From: Phragmites australis
Taxonomy: Eukaryota; Streptophyta; Magnoliopsida; Poales; Poaceae
Assembly (NCBI RefSeq): GCF_958298935.1
Contig: NC_084932.1
Location: 18,889,501-18,953,500 of the forward strand
Length of the DNA stretch: 64,000 nucleotides
Direction: 5' to 3'
The notes under the pieces were generated by a model. That model was not told the DNA's origin and did not search any database. It was given only the letters and a program-made list of their open reading frames with translations. The number at the start of each line of letters is the position of its first letter. The stretch's first letter is position 1. The translations under genes were made by a program, and so were the position numbers. Below are positions 32,300 to 43,379 of the stretch, in pieces.

Positions 32300-33246
32300 A
32301 ATAAATATGTGTTGAATGACGGGTTACTCTATCATGCTAACAAGCTATACATTCCAGCTAGCTCCGTTCATCTTTTGTTGTTGCATGAGGTGCATGGAGG
32401 ACGATTGATAGCACATTTTGGAGCAAAGAAGATTGAACATGTGCTGGCCGCTCATTTCTTTTGGCCAAAGATGAGATGTGAGGTTGAGCACTACGTGTCA
32501 CATTGTACCTCTTGCAATAAAGCTAAGTCCATGCCTCTTCCTGTTCCTAGTGCACCTTAGGAGGATATTTCTATAGATTTTGTTTTAGGATTGCCTAGGA
32601 CAAAGAGGAGGAGGGATAACATATTTGTAATTGTGGATTATTTTTCTAAACTGGCATATTTTATACCTTGTCATAAGAGCGATGATGCTACAAACATAGC
32701 TGATTTATTTTTCAGGGAAATCGTTCGACTACATGGAGTACCTAATACTATTGTCTCGGATCATGACACAAAATTTTTGATTCACTTTTGGAGATCACTT
32801 TGGAATAAATTGAGGACGAAGCTACTATTTTCTACTACGTGTCATCCCAGATCGACAGTAAAACAGAGGTTATCAACCGTACCTTATCGACCATATTACG
32901 AGCTGTTCTAAAGAAAAAATTGAGAATGTGGGAATAGTACTTACCGCATATTGAGTTTGCTTACAATAGGTTGGTACACCGCACCACTAAGGTAAGTCCG
33001 TTTCAGGTAGTGTATGATTTTAATCCCTGTACTCCTATTGATTTACTACCTTTGCCTACTTTTGAAAGACTTAATTTGAATCTATACTTGGGAGAAGAAG
33101 ATGGGCTTGAGTCGAGGATGACTCCAATTCAAGAGGGGGAGGATGATGAGCCTGTGGCTCCTTCAGATACGATCGATACTATTAATATTCCTCAAATCAT
33201 ACAAGGTCCAATTACAAGAGCACGTGCACGACAATTAAACTATTAG
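32300..33246 (+). pseudogene. Integrase and C-terminal tail, retrotransposon B
   Basis: The zinc-binding domain reads HEVHGGRLIAHFGAKKIEH and HYVSHCTSCNKAKS (HHCC). The core reads [20 protein letters not shown] (first Asp), [10 protein letters not shown] (second Asp), then, after a frameshift near 32850, [16 protein letters not shown] with the catalytic Glu. The end keeps [20 protein letters not shown] and a tail [15 protein letters not shown]. Stops at 32558 and about 32936 add to the decay. No chromodomain is visible between integrase and the end. Confidence 0.85.
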
Positions 33247-33270
33247 GTGAACTCGTTCCTTACTGTTCAT

Positions 33271-33600
33271 GTGAAAGGATCTAATGACCCTAGAGGGGGG
33301 TGAATAGGGCACTAATTAAAAAACTAAACCAACTACCAATTTCTAGAATAAGAAGCAACCTTAGCCTGGAAAGTAACTGGATGACCTAGCAAGCTAGAAA
33401 GGTAAGAACACACATGCAAGCATATAGAACATAAGTAAAGTGCGGAATTGAAACTTGCATAAAAGAAATGCTAGAAGCAAAATGCAGAATGTAACAACAG
33501 TAGGGAAAGAGGACACTGAGTTTTCCCGAGGTATCGAAGAGTTGGCACTCTCCACTAATCCTCGTTGGAGCATCCACACAAGGATGTCACTCCCCCTTGA
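33271..33600. other. Insertion sequence left of the palindrome (unclassified)
   Basis: At 33271 the retrotransposon B text stops and TGAAAGGATCTAATGACC...AGAGGGGGGTGAATAGGG begins. A TG start and an AGAGGGGGGTGAATAGG motif are, from memory, seen at the beginning of some plant LTR sequences, so this may be the outer part of the copia-like arm that follows. No counterpart is present at the right end of the palindrome. Confidence 0.4.
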
Positions 33601-35616
33601 GTCACGGTGCGGTGAGGCTTTGTATCTCCGACTTCCTCGCTGACGGCTACGGCGACGAATAGGATTTCTGGGTCAGTGGCTTGCTTGTCATGCCTTGCCT
33701 CGTTGATTGAATCATTTGAGTGCATCGCACTGTGAGTATACCAAGTTCACGTCTCTCTTCCCTCTCTATGAATCTGGACAATTTAGGTGCTTATTTTTCC
33801 TTGCTCAGTGATGAATATATATACTGAGACTGGACAGAATTTTGAGTACAATAGTTAGTCTTGTGCATTATCTAAGAGTTTGTTTCTTTTTGGTGGCCAC
33901 TGGTATCTAAGTTCTTTGTATGACCTGATCTGATCTGGTTAACCGAACTTAATGTTTTGGTTAGCACTCTTGTGAATTGCCTGAATCTTGGGTTGATAGC
34001 TGTTGTCTGTACCGAGTGTATGTTTGTTTTGTCTCCTGACTCAGTAGCCAATTTAGCCTTTTGGCTTCTTATCTGATTTTGCTATATTGTGATTGTTCTA
34101 GTCAGAACATACTTCACTCAGTTTGTGACAGCAGCTAAGACTAGAGTGACAACATAACTTCTTTAGATACTACTCAAGTTCTAATCTAGCTGTTATCTTT
34201 AAATTTTGTCCTATCAATGATGAATTCTTTAGAACAGTTAGGGAGCAGGGTTGTATATGTCCTGGGGCCAACTGTTATGCTTTTCCTGAGAGCTCTTTTA
34301 TACTTCATAAGCACCTGCTGTCTAGATTTTGTGATATACATGATTATGGAATCTGACAATTCTGCTTTATTGTTATCTATTTTAACTAAAAGATGTTGTA
34401 TTAAATCTGTGCTTCCTCGAACCCCACGTATACGTCGAAGAGCCTGTTCGACACAACAGCCAAGAGGCGTGCTAGAGCAGAGGCATTAGCCTTCTCCCAA
34501 CGGGCCTTTAACGCGTTGAGACGCGTTCTTTCGACCTCGTCTTGCACGACTTCCCCCAGAGGGGCAGGCGGCTCTTCGGTGAGGACCCAGAAAAGTCTGA
34601 GCTCCATCAACCATAGGCACATCCGGGCCTGCCAGCGCTTAAAGCTGGTCCCATCAAAAGTTTCAGCTCAATCGCGTCTGAGGACGACAGTGGTAGGGCA
34701 GAAGAGCTAGAGCTAGCCATCACAGAAGCAATAGGATTTTTGGATTGTTGTATTAAATGTGATAATTTGAGCATTGATATTATTCCATATATACAAAGAC
34801 AAAAGCATAACAACATGAAACAAGTATACATGACCTTTGAAATAGATAACAATAAAGCAGAATTATCAGATTCCATAATCATGTATATCACAAAATCTAG
34901 ACAGCAGGTGCTTATGAAGTATAAAAGAGCTCTCAGGAAAAGCATAACAGTTGGCCCCAGGACATATACAACCATGTTCCCTAACTGTTCTAAAGAATAC
35001 ATCATTGACTGGACAAAATTCAAAGATAACTAGATTAGAACTTGAGCAGTATCTAAAGAAGTTATGTTATCACTCTGGTCTTAGCTGCTGTCACAAACTG
35101 AGTGAAGTATGTTCTGACTAGAACAATCACAATATAGAAAAATCAGATAAGAAGCCAAAAGGCTAAATTGGCTACTGAGTCAGGAAATAAAAGAAACATA
35201 CACTCGGTACAGACAACAACTATCAACAAGATTCAGGCAATTCACCAGAGTGCTAACCAAAACATTAAATTTGGTTAACTAGATCAGATCAGGTCATACA
35301 AAGAACTTAGATACCAGTGGCCACCAAAAAGAAACAAATTCTTAGATAATGCACAAGACTAACTATTGTACTCAAAATTCTGTCCAATCTCAGTATATAT
35401 ATTCATCACCGAGCAAGGGAAAATAAGCACCTAAACTGTCCAGAGTCACAGAGAGGGGAGAGAGACGTGAACTTGGTATACTCACAATGCGATGCACTCA
35501 AACGATTCAATCAACAAGGCAAGGCACGGCAGGCAAGCCGCTGACCCAGAAATCCTATTCGCCGCCATAGCCGTCGGTGAGGAAGTCGGATATACAAAGC
35601 CTCACCGCACCGTGAC
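33601..35616. repeat. Large inverted repeat (arms 33601-34382 and 34840-35616)
   Basis: The left arm starts GTCACGGTGCGGTGAGGCTT and ends TTGTTATCTATTT; the right arm is its reverse complement with only scattered substitutions and small indels (well above 90% identity by eye over about 780 bp). The spacer of about 457 bp contains a gag fragment on the minus strand. Open frames at 34217 (plus) and 35023 (minus) translate to nearly the same protein because of the symmetry; they are shadows and not genes. The arms appear to be Ty1/copia 5' (LTR/leader) sequence in head-to-head orientation. Confidence 0.95.
34401..34720 (-). pseudogene. gag: Ty1/copia-type gag N-terminal fragment in the palindrome spacer
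   Basis: On the minus strand an ATG at 34720 gives MASSSSSALPLSSSDAIELK, then after a frame change MCLWLMELRLFWVLTEEPPA, VERTRLNALKARWEKANASA and LFDVYVGFEEAQ. The Ser-rich start, W..RM..WL.. helix and E..R...LKARWEKANA stretch fit the gag of copia elements of plants. About 105 codons remain before the sequence runs into the left arm at about 34406. The fragment is bounded by a 13-bp direct repeat TGTTGTATTAAAT at 34394-34406 and 34746-34758. Confidence 0.7.
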
Positions 35617-35833
35617 AGCGCGTACGGGCTAGTCTTAGCTTTCACAGCTCCGAGCAACACCAACACAGTGACTCCCCACACAATCTCTTCAAGCACTGAA
35701 GCACCCAGATTGAAGCACAAAAGTTCTCTCTACTCTAAATCACGGATGACAACCAAATCGAAGAAGGAGACAGTGAGAAAACCAAAAGAGGAAAAGTAAT
35801 TTTCTCCCTCTGCAGGGAGAGGAAGCTGACCAC

Positions 35834-36200
35834 ATGCAACACGTCTTATTCTATAACACATTTTACTTTTAGGAAGGAATTAGAATAGGAAGAAACCAAT
35901 GAGTGAGTCTATTGCTAACTGATAGTATAGTGTAATATATCACTAGACCACATCCAACACATTCTACACTCTTTAGATTTCTACTCTTTCTAGCATGTAT
36001 ATCTGCATTATTTAAATGTCAAATAATGCAGATATACATGCCAGAAATAATAAAACTTTAAAGAGTATGTAAGACGTGTTGCATGCAGTTAGTAACATAT
36101 TACGCCATACTGCCAGTTAGCAATAGATTCACTTGTTGGTCCCTTCCTATTCTAATTCCTTCCTACATGTAAAATGTTTTATAGAATAGGATGCGTTGCA
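35834..36200. mobile_element. Fold-back MITE, about 367 bp, with near full-length inverted arms
   Basis: The left half (TGCAACACGTCTTATTCTAT, AGGAAGGAATTAGAATAGG, GTCTATTGCTAACTGATAG, GCATGTATATCTGCATTATT) is repeated in inverse order and complement in the right half, with the centre near 36020. Each arm is about 180 bp, so a transcript or single strand would fold into one long hairpin. No convincing target duplication was found at the edges. Confidence 0.85.
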
Positions 36201-36950
36201 TATAATCTACTGGCATATTCATGCGTCCGGATTTTATCTATTTTTCTGATTTTTTTTAAAATCTAATTTTTCCTTATTTTTTCTGATTTTTTTTTAAAAT
36301 ATCTATTTTTCTGATTTTTATAATTTTTCTTGATTTATCTATTATTTTAAAAATCTGATTTTTCTATTTTCCTGAATTTTGCTTTTTATTTTTTTCCTAT
36401 TTTACTAATTTTTGTGATTTTTCTATTATTTCTAATTTTTAAATTGAGTAAAATGTTACGCATGCGCCCGGGTGGCACACCACGTATACACCAGAGTGGG
36501 GTGACCTATAATGCAAGACTTAATAATATTAATAGTCTAAATCTGCAATTTAAGAGTCTATGACCTAAATAACACAGCTTGATAAGTTTGAGGACATCCG
36601 ATGCATTTTACTCTTTTTTAATAACGTTTCATGGTTAGCCTGAGTGTTATGTCGATATCTGTCACCCTAAATTTCCATTGTCACATATGTAGGTGACAAA
36701 GACATCAGGAAATTTTGGAATGTACTCAAACATACACAATTTATGTTTATAAAGCAGAAAGTTTAACAATATGCTAACATTGAACTCCTATATCCTTCTC
36801 TGCTTTTAACTACAGTTTCCATGAAAATACGCTTTTCAGGCTCTTAACCAAAATGTTAAATGTTATCCAACTCTTTGTGGGCATAGGCACTGATACTCAT
36901 GGAGACGCCTGACTAACAAAACAACCACACATTTCTGTTTGGAAGATTTG
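36201..36950. other. No gene; T-rich low-complexity stretch and intergenic sequence
   Basis: 36230-36440 consists largely of TTTTTCTGATTTTT-like units (CTATTTTTCTGATTTTT and variants). Beyond it lies plain AT-rich sequence to about 36950, which may belong to the LTR ending at 37452, but I cannot fix its left end. Confidence 0.5.
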
Positions 36951-37452
36951 CTGCATCGATAAACTAAACTATATTAATCATTTACTTGTTTAAAAGTGAA
37001 TTGGTGACAAAGAAAGGTGGTAGTCATCACCTGGCTACTCAGGATTGATTTAATTGGTATCAATGGAGTGAGCTTTTCTCCGTCCCTTTTGCCTACTGGG
37101 TTTTTGGATGGAGTTTTTAGCGAGATGTACATGTCAACTATAAACCTGAGTCCTTTCCTAGTAGTAGCTATTCGGACTACTGTCCTATCAGAGCTTGTAG
37201 CTTTGAGGCTACTGTTGTAGGAAAGGTCCAAACCTACAAAGGAGCCCATATAGCAAAACAACCCATGTCAAGGCCCAAAGGCCTCTTTGTAAAAATTTTA
37301 CCACACCAAAGGATGAAGAGGAAGTTTTACCTCCCCCTCACCTATATAAAGGACCCAAGGGGTTAAGGGTAGGGGTTGATTCCTCTCACCCCCACTCTCT
37401 CTCTTTGCCTGGGATAAACCCTTTGACACTGTAGCTGGAAATAGTTCCAACA
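36951..37452 (+). repeat. LTR (3' part) of retrotransposon C
   Basis: A TATA box CTATATAAA at 37342-37350 is followed by a CT-rich leader and an end at CCAACA (37452), directly before a primer-site-like sequence. The 5' limit of the LTR is not determined. The structure is typical of a plant Ty3/gypsy LTR. Confidence 0.65.
37342..37350 (+). promoter_or_regulatory. TATA box of the retrotransposon C LTR
   Basis: CTATATAAA sits about 100 bp before the LTR end, with a pyrimidine-rich stretch (CCCCCACTCTCTCTC) downstream, consistent with a core promoter driving the element's transcript. Confidence 0.6.
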
Positions 37453-37454
37453 GT

Positions 37455-37472
37455 TGGCACCGACCGTGGGGA
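37455..37472 (+). other. Primer binding site of retrotransposon C
   Basis: TGGCACCGACCGTGGGGA follows the LTR end after two bases and begins TGG as a tRNA complement should. I do not name the tRNA. Confidence 0.55.
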
Positions 37473-38639
37473 TCCAGTTCCAAAGAGTGAGAAGGCCTTC
37501 AGACCAAGCTTTAAGCCTGCGGATCTGCTAGGCTTCGCTCTGCTCTCGCGGCCCAGTCGCACGTGGGCCTTCAGACAACCGACCCTTCGGACCATTGGGC
37601 GTTAGGCTTCATACCAGGCCTTCGGCCCACTGGGCCTTCGGGCCAGTGGTCGTTGGCCTTCAACCCGGTGGGCCTTCGAATTAATCGGCGTTGTCCTTTC
37701 GACCAGGTATTTACACTACCCAGCCTTCGGACAGCCACGCCTATTCCACTGCATCAATCCTTCAGATCAAGCCTTCGCGAGCCAGGCGCGAGCCTTCAGA
37801 ACAGCAGGCTTCGCAACTATCACGTGTGCTGCGCGTCAGACAGGCTTCGAGTGGGCCTGCAGATCACGCTCGCGGCTGGCGAGGCCCAGTTAATAGGACT
37901 TCAGATGGAGGCCCGGACTTCGGTGCGTGACAAGAGCCTACCTTCGGGCCGACGCAGTGAGGCCTTCGACTGGCGAGGGCCCAGCTGGGCTTCACGAAGG
38001 GGCGTGGTCCACCTTCTTTTCCTAGCGAGGGGCGTGGTCCAGGTAAGCCCACATGCCCTTTCCCACCAGTTATTTTTGTGCTAAATCTGCAGAAAGAACA
38101 TGCCCCAACCAGGAATTGAGCCCTGGTCTGCATTGCTATAGGGTGATATTCAACCACCAGACCGCCCGTGCTTTTGTGTCTATCTAGACACGTTTTATCG
38201 CATTGACTTTATCTTCAAAGCATGTGTACCACGTATGATAGCAGGCATAGGCCTCCGATGAGGACATCATTTTTTGTCTAATGTCATATAGCTAGTGTTG
38301 TGCATGGTATAGTTGTTGGCTAGGGAGTGATTTTCCCTCATGCTGAAATTTAGCTGCTTGCCTTGGGCTTAGCACTAGGGTGTTAGCTCATACTGGAGGT
38401 TGTTCTAAGTAGGGAGTGCCTTCATCAGTTATTCATGCAAGATTCTTACGACTGGGGTTTTGTTTACATGTTGTATAGCTTCAGCTTTCAGAACACTTGA
38501 GCCAGTCGGCAAGGGAGTTTTGCCCTTTTAGGCTTCGTTAGCACGTTTTACCTCGCTAGGGGCTATTTTTCCTCCCGCATGGAGTCGAAGCATGCCACAT
38601 ATTTGTTCATTACTCGCATTTCATTCTAAATACTTGTTT

Positions 38640-39937
38640 TACTTAATCATTATTCATTGCGATGTGCCGAAGCAAGGGATCTTCCATACCCGTGTCGCAG
38701 TGTTTTCGTACACATGCCTATGCATCACAGTTGTATGAAGCACTTAATTTTCAAGCATTTGCATTGTATAGATGCATCAAATTATTTATTCTTTGTTTAC
38801 ATGCTAAAGCATTTAAATGCGGTAATCTACACCTTTCACTCATAGAAGTATTTATTCTATGCACATGTTTATTTTCCGCACGCTTGCATTACATGTGCAT
38901 CAAAGCACTAATATTATTCATAGGTACCAAAGCATTTACTTTACATACGCGACGTGTCTATAAGCCAAAATGCTTATTTTTTTCGCGCATTTGTGTTACA
39001 TATGCACCGTATTAGTTACTCAAATGTTACCCTTCATGTGCTCACTTTACATACGCGCCAAAGCACACTACTCTTTCTAATGTGCATATGCAGGATTCTT
39101 AACCTTTGAAAAAAAATTATTATTCGTATACAACTCTTTACCCTTCGCATGAGGGGATTTGTTTCTCAAAGTGCAGGATATACCCTTCGCGTGAATGAAT
39201 AAACGAATGAGAACTCTTTACCTAAGTATTTATCTCCACATGCATGCATCGCATCAACGCTTATTTTTCACGTGTTTGCGTTACATTTGCATAGAAACAC
39301 ATATTTTTCACATGAATGCCGAAGTATTCACCTTCTGCGCTTGCATAGCATAAATTAATCAAAGTACTTGTTTTTACCCTTCTCAAGTATATACGAAATT
39401 TTATTTTTCGCTTGAGGGGCTATTTCTCCCTCCCATGCAGGTACTTATCCTTTGCATGATATTACTCAATATTATATGCTGAAGTGTCTACTCTTCACAT
39501 ACTCACATCACATGTGCTCGTATTGCACACGTGCCAAAGCATTTACTCTTTCGAATACGTGTACTAACCCTTCGCTCGAGGAACTTCATTCCTTGTTTGA
39601 AGGTTTTAGCCCTTCGTATAGGGTCTTTACCCTTCGCTTAGAGTTTTAATTCTTCGGTGCTCGAGGAACGTTTTGCATTGTATAAGTGCATCGGGATATT
39701 TAGTCTCTACGTATGTTTACCTTTTCTTTACGCTTGCATTATATATGCATCGAAGCGTTTATTCTTCGTATAGTTACCGAAGTATTCATTTTATTCACAC
39801 TTGCATTACTTATATGCATCGAAGCAGCTATTCTTACCATCCGAGCATGTGAAGCAAGTGTTCTTCAGGCGTTGGCATTACAAATGTATCAAAATGTTCA
39901 CCCTTCGCTCGTATGGCAAAGCTTTTATTTTTCACGC
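38640..39937. repeat. Degenerate quasi-periodic repeat, GCATTACATATGCATCGAAG-like
   Basis: Variants of the core (C/T)TTGCATTACATATGCATCGA, followed by AAGC-TTTATTCTTC, recur near 38757, 38881, 38989, 39269, 39670, 39734, 39799 and 39873. Shorter pieces (CCAAAGCATTTACTTT, GCCGAAGTATTCA, ACCCTTCGC) fill the spaces between. Spacing is irregular (about 65-75 bp where clearest, at the right end), so this is an old, diverged tandem array in the leader of retrotransposon C. Confidence 0.6.
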
Positions 39938-42744
39938 TGTGACAACCATTCAATTCGCGCGGCCCAGCCCAAACCCCCCGCGCTCACTCGCTGACACCCG
40001 GCGCCCGCCTGTCAGCGCGTTCGTCTCCACGACGCGTCCGCGCCTATGCCGCGGGCCTGCTCTTGTGTCGTGGGCCCGCTCCCGCAACCGCTGTGTGCAC
40101 ACCGTCTGCTTTCGCCGGCATGCCCCGCCCCTCACGCCCACGTATCCTCAACGGCAGCGCACCTCCCCTCGCCTATAAAACGGCTCTGTAGCACGCCGCC
40201 ATCCCATCTGCCTCAAGTCACCGAAAACCCGATCGCCATTGCCGCATTCGCCGAGCTCGCCGAGCAAAACCACCGCACCCAAGCCCCTCTCTCCGCATCT
40301 GTGTCCTCGCCAGCATCGCTGGAGCCCATGGAGCTCATTTCTCCACTCGCCGAAGCCTCCCCGCCGCTGGAACTGAGCCTTCAGCGAACGCCGGTAAGCA
40401 CCGCCGCCCCCTCGCCGTCGTCAGCGCTATCCGGAGCCTTTTTCAGTCAATTGACCCCTTCTCCGGCACCACGTGCTTCCCAGGATCCTTGCCCGACCGT
40501 CAATTTTGCCTCTCTGTCGCCGCAGTTGTGATTTCACCGAGCTTCGATCTCCGCCGTCCGCTTTCGCCATCGCCAACCACCTTCAGGACCTCCCCGGCCG
40601 TCGATAAGCTCCCGGTGAGACTCCCCGTGCACCCCTCTTTGATTTCCGCCACTCGTTGTAGATTATAGTGGCCTGTAGCGTGTTTTAGTGCGTCTTCGGC
40701 GAAGCCCGAGGCGGCGCCGCCGACCTTCAGTCGCCGTCGGCCGCCGATCCTCCCCAACCAGTCTCGGCCATCCGATCGTTTGTGAATAGCCCATATTAGA
40801 ATGCCTCGTACCCTTTCGCCAACCAATAGGAAGCCGTCACGTGTCCTCTTTAGCCTAGTCGGATTAAGTGGTCCACGTCAACGCCACGTGTCGCCCACGT
40901 GTCAGCCACGTCAGCCTCTGAGCCCAGTCAGCCTGCTGACGCATTAAATGGAATTTTGCAGTACAAAAACAATTCCTTAATTCCCAGAAAATAGGTAAAC
41001 TTACATTTAGGCACCTAGATTTTTCTATTTTCACAAAAATACCCCTAGTTAGTTCTATTTTATGCTTTTAGGCCCCTGAACTTTTGGATAATTGCATATA
41101 GGTCCCTAAACTTTACATATAAGTCCCTAGAGCCTTCTATTTTTACAAATTAGTCCCTGTAATCTTTCAGAAAAGCCCTTGTAGAGTAAAACTAGCATAA
41201 ATTTTTCATACGAGCTCCGATTTAGGTGATTTTTATGCTCCCGAGATCGTAGCAATGTGTACTATCCTGTAGTAGCCTTTTTAGAGTTATTAGCCCCTGT
41301 TTTGTGTGTTGTACTTAGCTGTTATGTTTGTTTGCTTTCCGGTGTGCACTTTGGCTTTAGGAGACGAGCAGTGTGTTAGCCTTCAAGACCAAGCATTCGA
41401 AGACTTCGAGCAACCTGCATTTGAAGGCAAGTGTTCTTGACCACTTTGATACCATTGTAGGACATTGTAGTTTTACTTTCCTTAGATGCATGCTTGTTTA
41501 ATATGGAATCCCATGAGTAGGGTTTTACTAGAATTTGTGTGACAATTCCTTGTAGCCTCTGTTGGGTCATGGGACATGAAATGGGTAGCAATGCTAGTCC
41601 AGTCAGGGTTGAAGTAAATATTAATCTTGACTAATGTCTATGTAACAAGAATTTGGGGTATGGTAATCTTGTGGTAACTTGGAATAGGGATCCCAACAGG
41701 AAGGCTAGTATGAGGTGGAGCTACACAGTAGGGATTGTGTATGTTCCTGTGTGTGATCCTAAGGACCGGTTTGTGACGCCTGTTACCCGGCATAACAGCA
41801 CAACCATGAGGCCTATATGGGTACGGCCTGGCCAAGTAATTAGTGCCCTTCATATTCTGTATGCACCAATGGTCGGTTAAGTGGCATAAGAGGGGGCCTC
41901 TGCAATGGATGGAATCCATGTTAGCAGTGAAACCTTAGTGGGTGCTTATAGATTTGGAGGCGCTTTGTAACGGCCTTGTAGTGAGACCCCGGCTCTACAC
42001 CCCGGAAGTGTAAAGCAAAACGGGAATCACGACTCGTGGGTATAGTGTGCAAACTCTACAGAGTGATAAAACTGATCGATCAGCCATGCTCGCGGTTAAG
42101 AGCGGGCTTGGACTTCATAATTATTGGGGATTCTGAAGGGTTGGTTTGGATAGTCGAGTGGTGGAACTCCCGATGAGTCGGTTGCTGGATATGGGATATC
42201 TGGTGAGTCTGGTAGTCGGATGGAATCCGATGAGCTGTGTTCTTCATTTGTTGGAGTTATAATCTAGTAAATAGGTTGCTAAGTCATTTGAGTCTTGTTT
42301 AGTTGGGCTTAGTTGTAGTTATCCCGAGTCAAGCTTTTCCTTGTCATAAGCCTGCATGTCATACTTTTTTCCTCACTTGCTGAGTACTCTGTGTACTCAC
42401 GCTTGCCTTCTCCCAAACTACTGGATGCTGCTCAGAAGGTGAAGCTTTCGAGGACTTTCCAGACGATGGTGCTGAATTCTAGAAGGAGGAAGGCGTCGCT
42501 CTGAAGACCATGTCATAGGCTGGTGTTCCCCGGACAACGCCTGTGGATGGATGGGAGTCATGCTGCCACTTGAAGATCTTTTAGTGTTTTCTTTTAGACA
42601 TGTGGGTCCTTTTGTAAGGAAGGTTTTTGTTATTAATGACACAATTTATGTGATCACTGATGATGTCACTACATGTATGAAAAATTGATCCTCGCATACA
42701 TGTGGAATACATCTGGTTTATTTCCTTAAAAACTGGGTGTGACA
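39938..42744 (+). repeat. LTR of a Tekay-like chromovirus (retrotransposon D), 2,807 bp
   Basis: The LTR starts TGTGACAACC and ends GGGTGTGACA, followed within five bases by a tRNA-Met primer site. Its size and layout fit the Tekay/Del lineage: a GC-rich promoter with CCTATAAAACGG at 40172, a CT- and CCG-rich leader, and late text GCTGAGTACTCTGTGTACTC (42380-42399), which I associate with these long LTRs. Part of it (40860-40930) is dense in CCACGTGTC/CACGTC words. Open frames such as 40046-40531 are GC-rich shadows and not genes. Confidence 0.8.
40174..40180 (+). promoter_or_regulatory. TATA box of the retrotransposon D LTR
   Basis: TATAAAA lies between a GC-rich upstream region and a leader rich in CCGC/CTCC, the normal position of the transcription start in this kind of LTR. 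Confidence 0.6.
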
Positions 42745-42748
42745 GAGG

Positions 42749-42760
42749 TGGTATCAGAGC
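42749..42760 (+). other. Primer binding site (initiator tRNA-Met) of retrotransposon D
   Basis: TGGTATCAGAGC matches the complement of the initiator tRNA-Met 3' end and follows the LTR end after GAGG. Confidence 0.93.
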
Positions 42761-42950
42761 CGTGTTGACCGTAGGACGCGAGCCTAGTTAGAAATGGTCA
42801 ATATTAAGGACTTATCTTCGTTAAAAAAAAGGGGGGATTTCTGAAAAAAATATTTTACTCTGTCAGTGTTATTTACTCTCCCTTCTATTGTCTTTATTCA
42901 TAAAATTTTTGTAAAACGGTTACTAACTCCTCTCTCTTTCAAAATTTTAG

Positions 42951-43287
42951 ATGGCCCGCACGAGACAGACGTCACTTGGGCATATCAGGCGCCCGTAGAG
43001 TTTCACTCCACTGGACTGCAAGCGGGGGAGATACCCCGCAAACTCTGGTCGATCCTAAAAGGCTTGGGCTATCAGGAGGCCCCAGTCTACAAGGGGGTCA
43101 GGATACCGCTCAGTAACCATGGTTACTCCTGGATGGTGGAGGTGACCATCTACGAGAAGATTTCGGACGACGACTGGAGCAAGGTGCGCAGAATCCACAC
43201 AGTCGTTGCTCCGAGGGAGACCTTCGCTGCCGGGATTGGTGATGCAGCTCGTCAGGCACTGGCAGCTCGAAGTGCCGCTAGTCCTTA
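42951..43287 (+). pseudogene. Short leader ORF of retrotransposon D (broken)
   Basis: An ATG at 42951 (MARTRQTS, then stop in its own frame) lies just after a splice-acceptor-like CTTTCAAAATTTTAG. The main reading is in a neighbouring frame: WAYQAPVEFHSTGLQAGEIP, GYQEAPVYKGVRIPL, GYSWMVEVTIYEKISDDDWS, VRRIHTVVAPRETFAAGIGD and AARQALAAR, ending with a TAG at 43286. Similar short proteins with the pattern V-V-I(Y/F)...H...A...AA..A sit between primer site and gag in grass chromoviruses as far as I recall; their role is unknown. A frameshift near 42975 separates start and body. Confidence 0.55.
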
Positions 43288-43379
43288 GGTAAATACAACA
43301 CACCAAACGACTTAAAAGGCAGGTGAAGGGCCAACAAAGAGGACCGAGGTATCGCTCAACTTCAGGTAAAGTCAACGCT

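Larger units (their letters stand above)
26345..33270 (+). mobile_element. Ty3/gypsy retrotransposon B: internal tail, LTR, internal region
   Basis: The element has one recognisable LTR (about 26523-27260), a tRNA-Met primer site and a complete but decayed gag-pol on the plus strand. To the left of the LTR lies a second copy of the element's own 3' internal tail (26345-26470), nearly identical to 33147-33270. To the right, the expected 3' LTR is absent because unrelated sequence starts at 33271. The arrangement tail-LTR-internal is what unequal recombination between tandem copies, or loss of one internal region, leaves behind. Gag, zinc knuckle, protease, RT, RNase H and integrase are all recognisable but carry many stops. 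I did not see a chromodomain and leave the lineage open. Confidence 0.88.
37453..39937 (+). mobile_element. Internal leader of retrotransposon C, non-coding as seen
   Basis: After the primer site, 37500-38050 is GC-rich with very frequent CCTTCG/GCCTTCGG words (GGCCTTCGGCCCACTGGGCC and similar). No gag, pol or other protein domain is recognisable before another LTR starts at 39938; the open frame at 37563-38084 overlaps other open frames and is not supported. Such a long leader without coding sequence could be a large retrotransposon derivative or just the 5' portion of an element cut by the later insertion. Confidence 0.55.

Noticed and set aside
34217..35023. Two hydrophobic open frames (plus 34217-34489; minus 34607-35023) with nearly the same protein
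   Set aside because: They are mirror images of each other in the inverted repeat and read non-coding copia leader. Conservation is due to the duplication itself, not selection.
40046..40531. 161-codon Pro/Ser/Ala-rich open frame
   Set aside because: It lies inside an LTR directly before and after its TATA box. GC-rich leader sequence of chromovirus LTRs regularly shows such frames.
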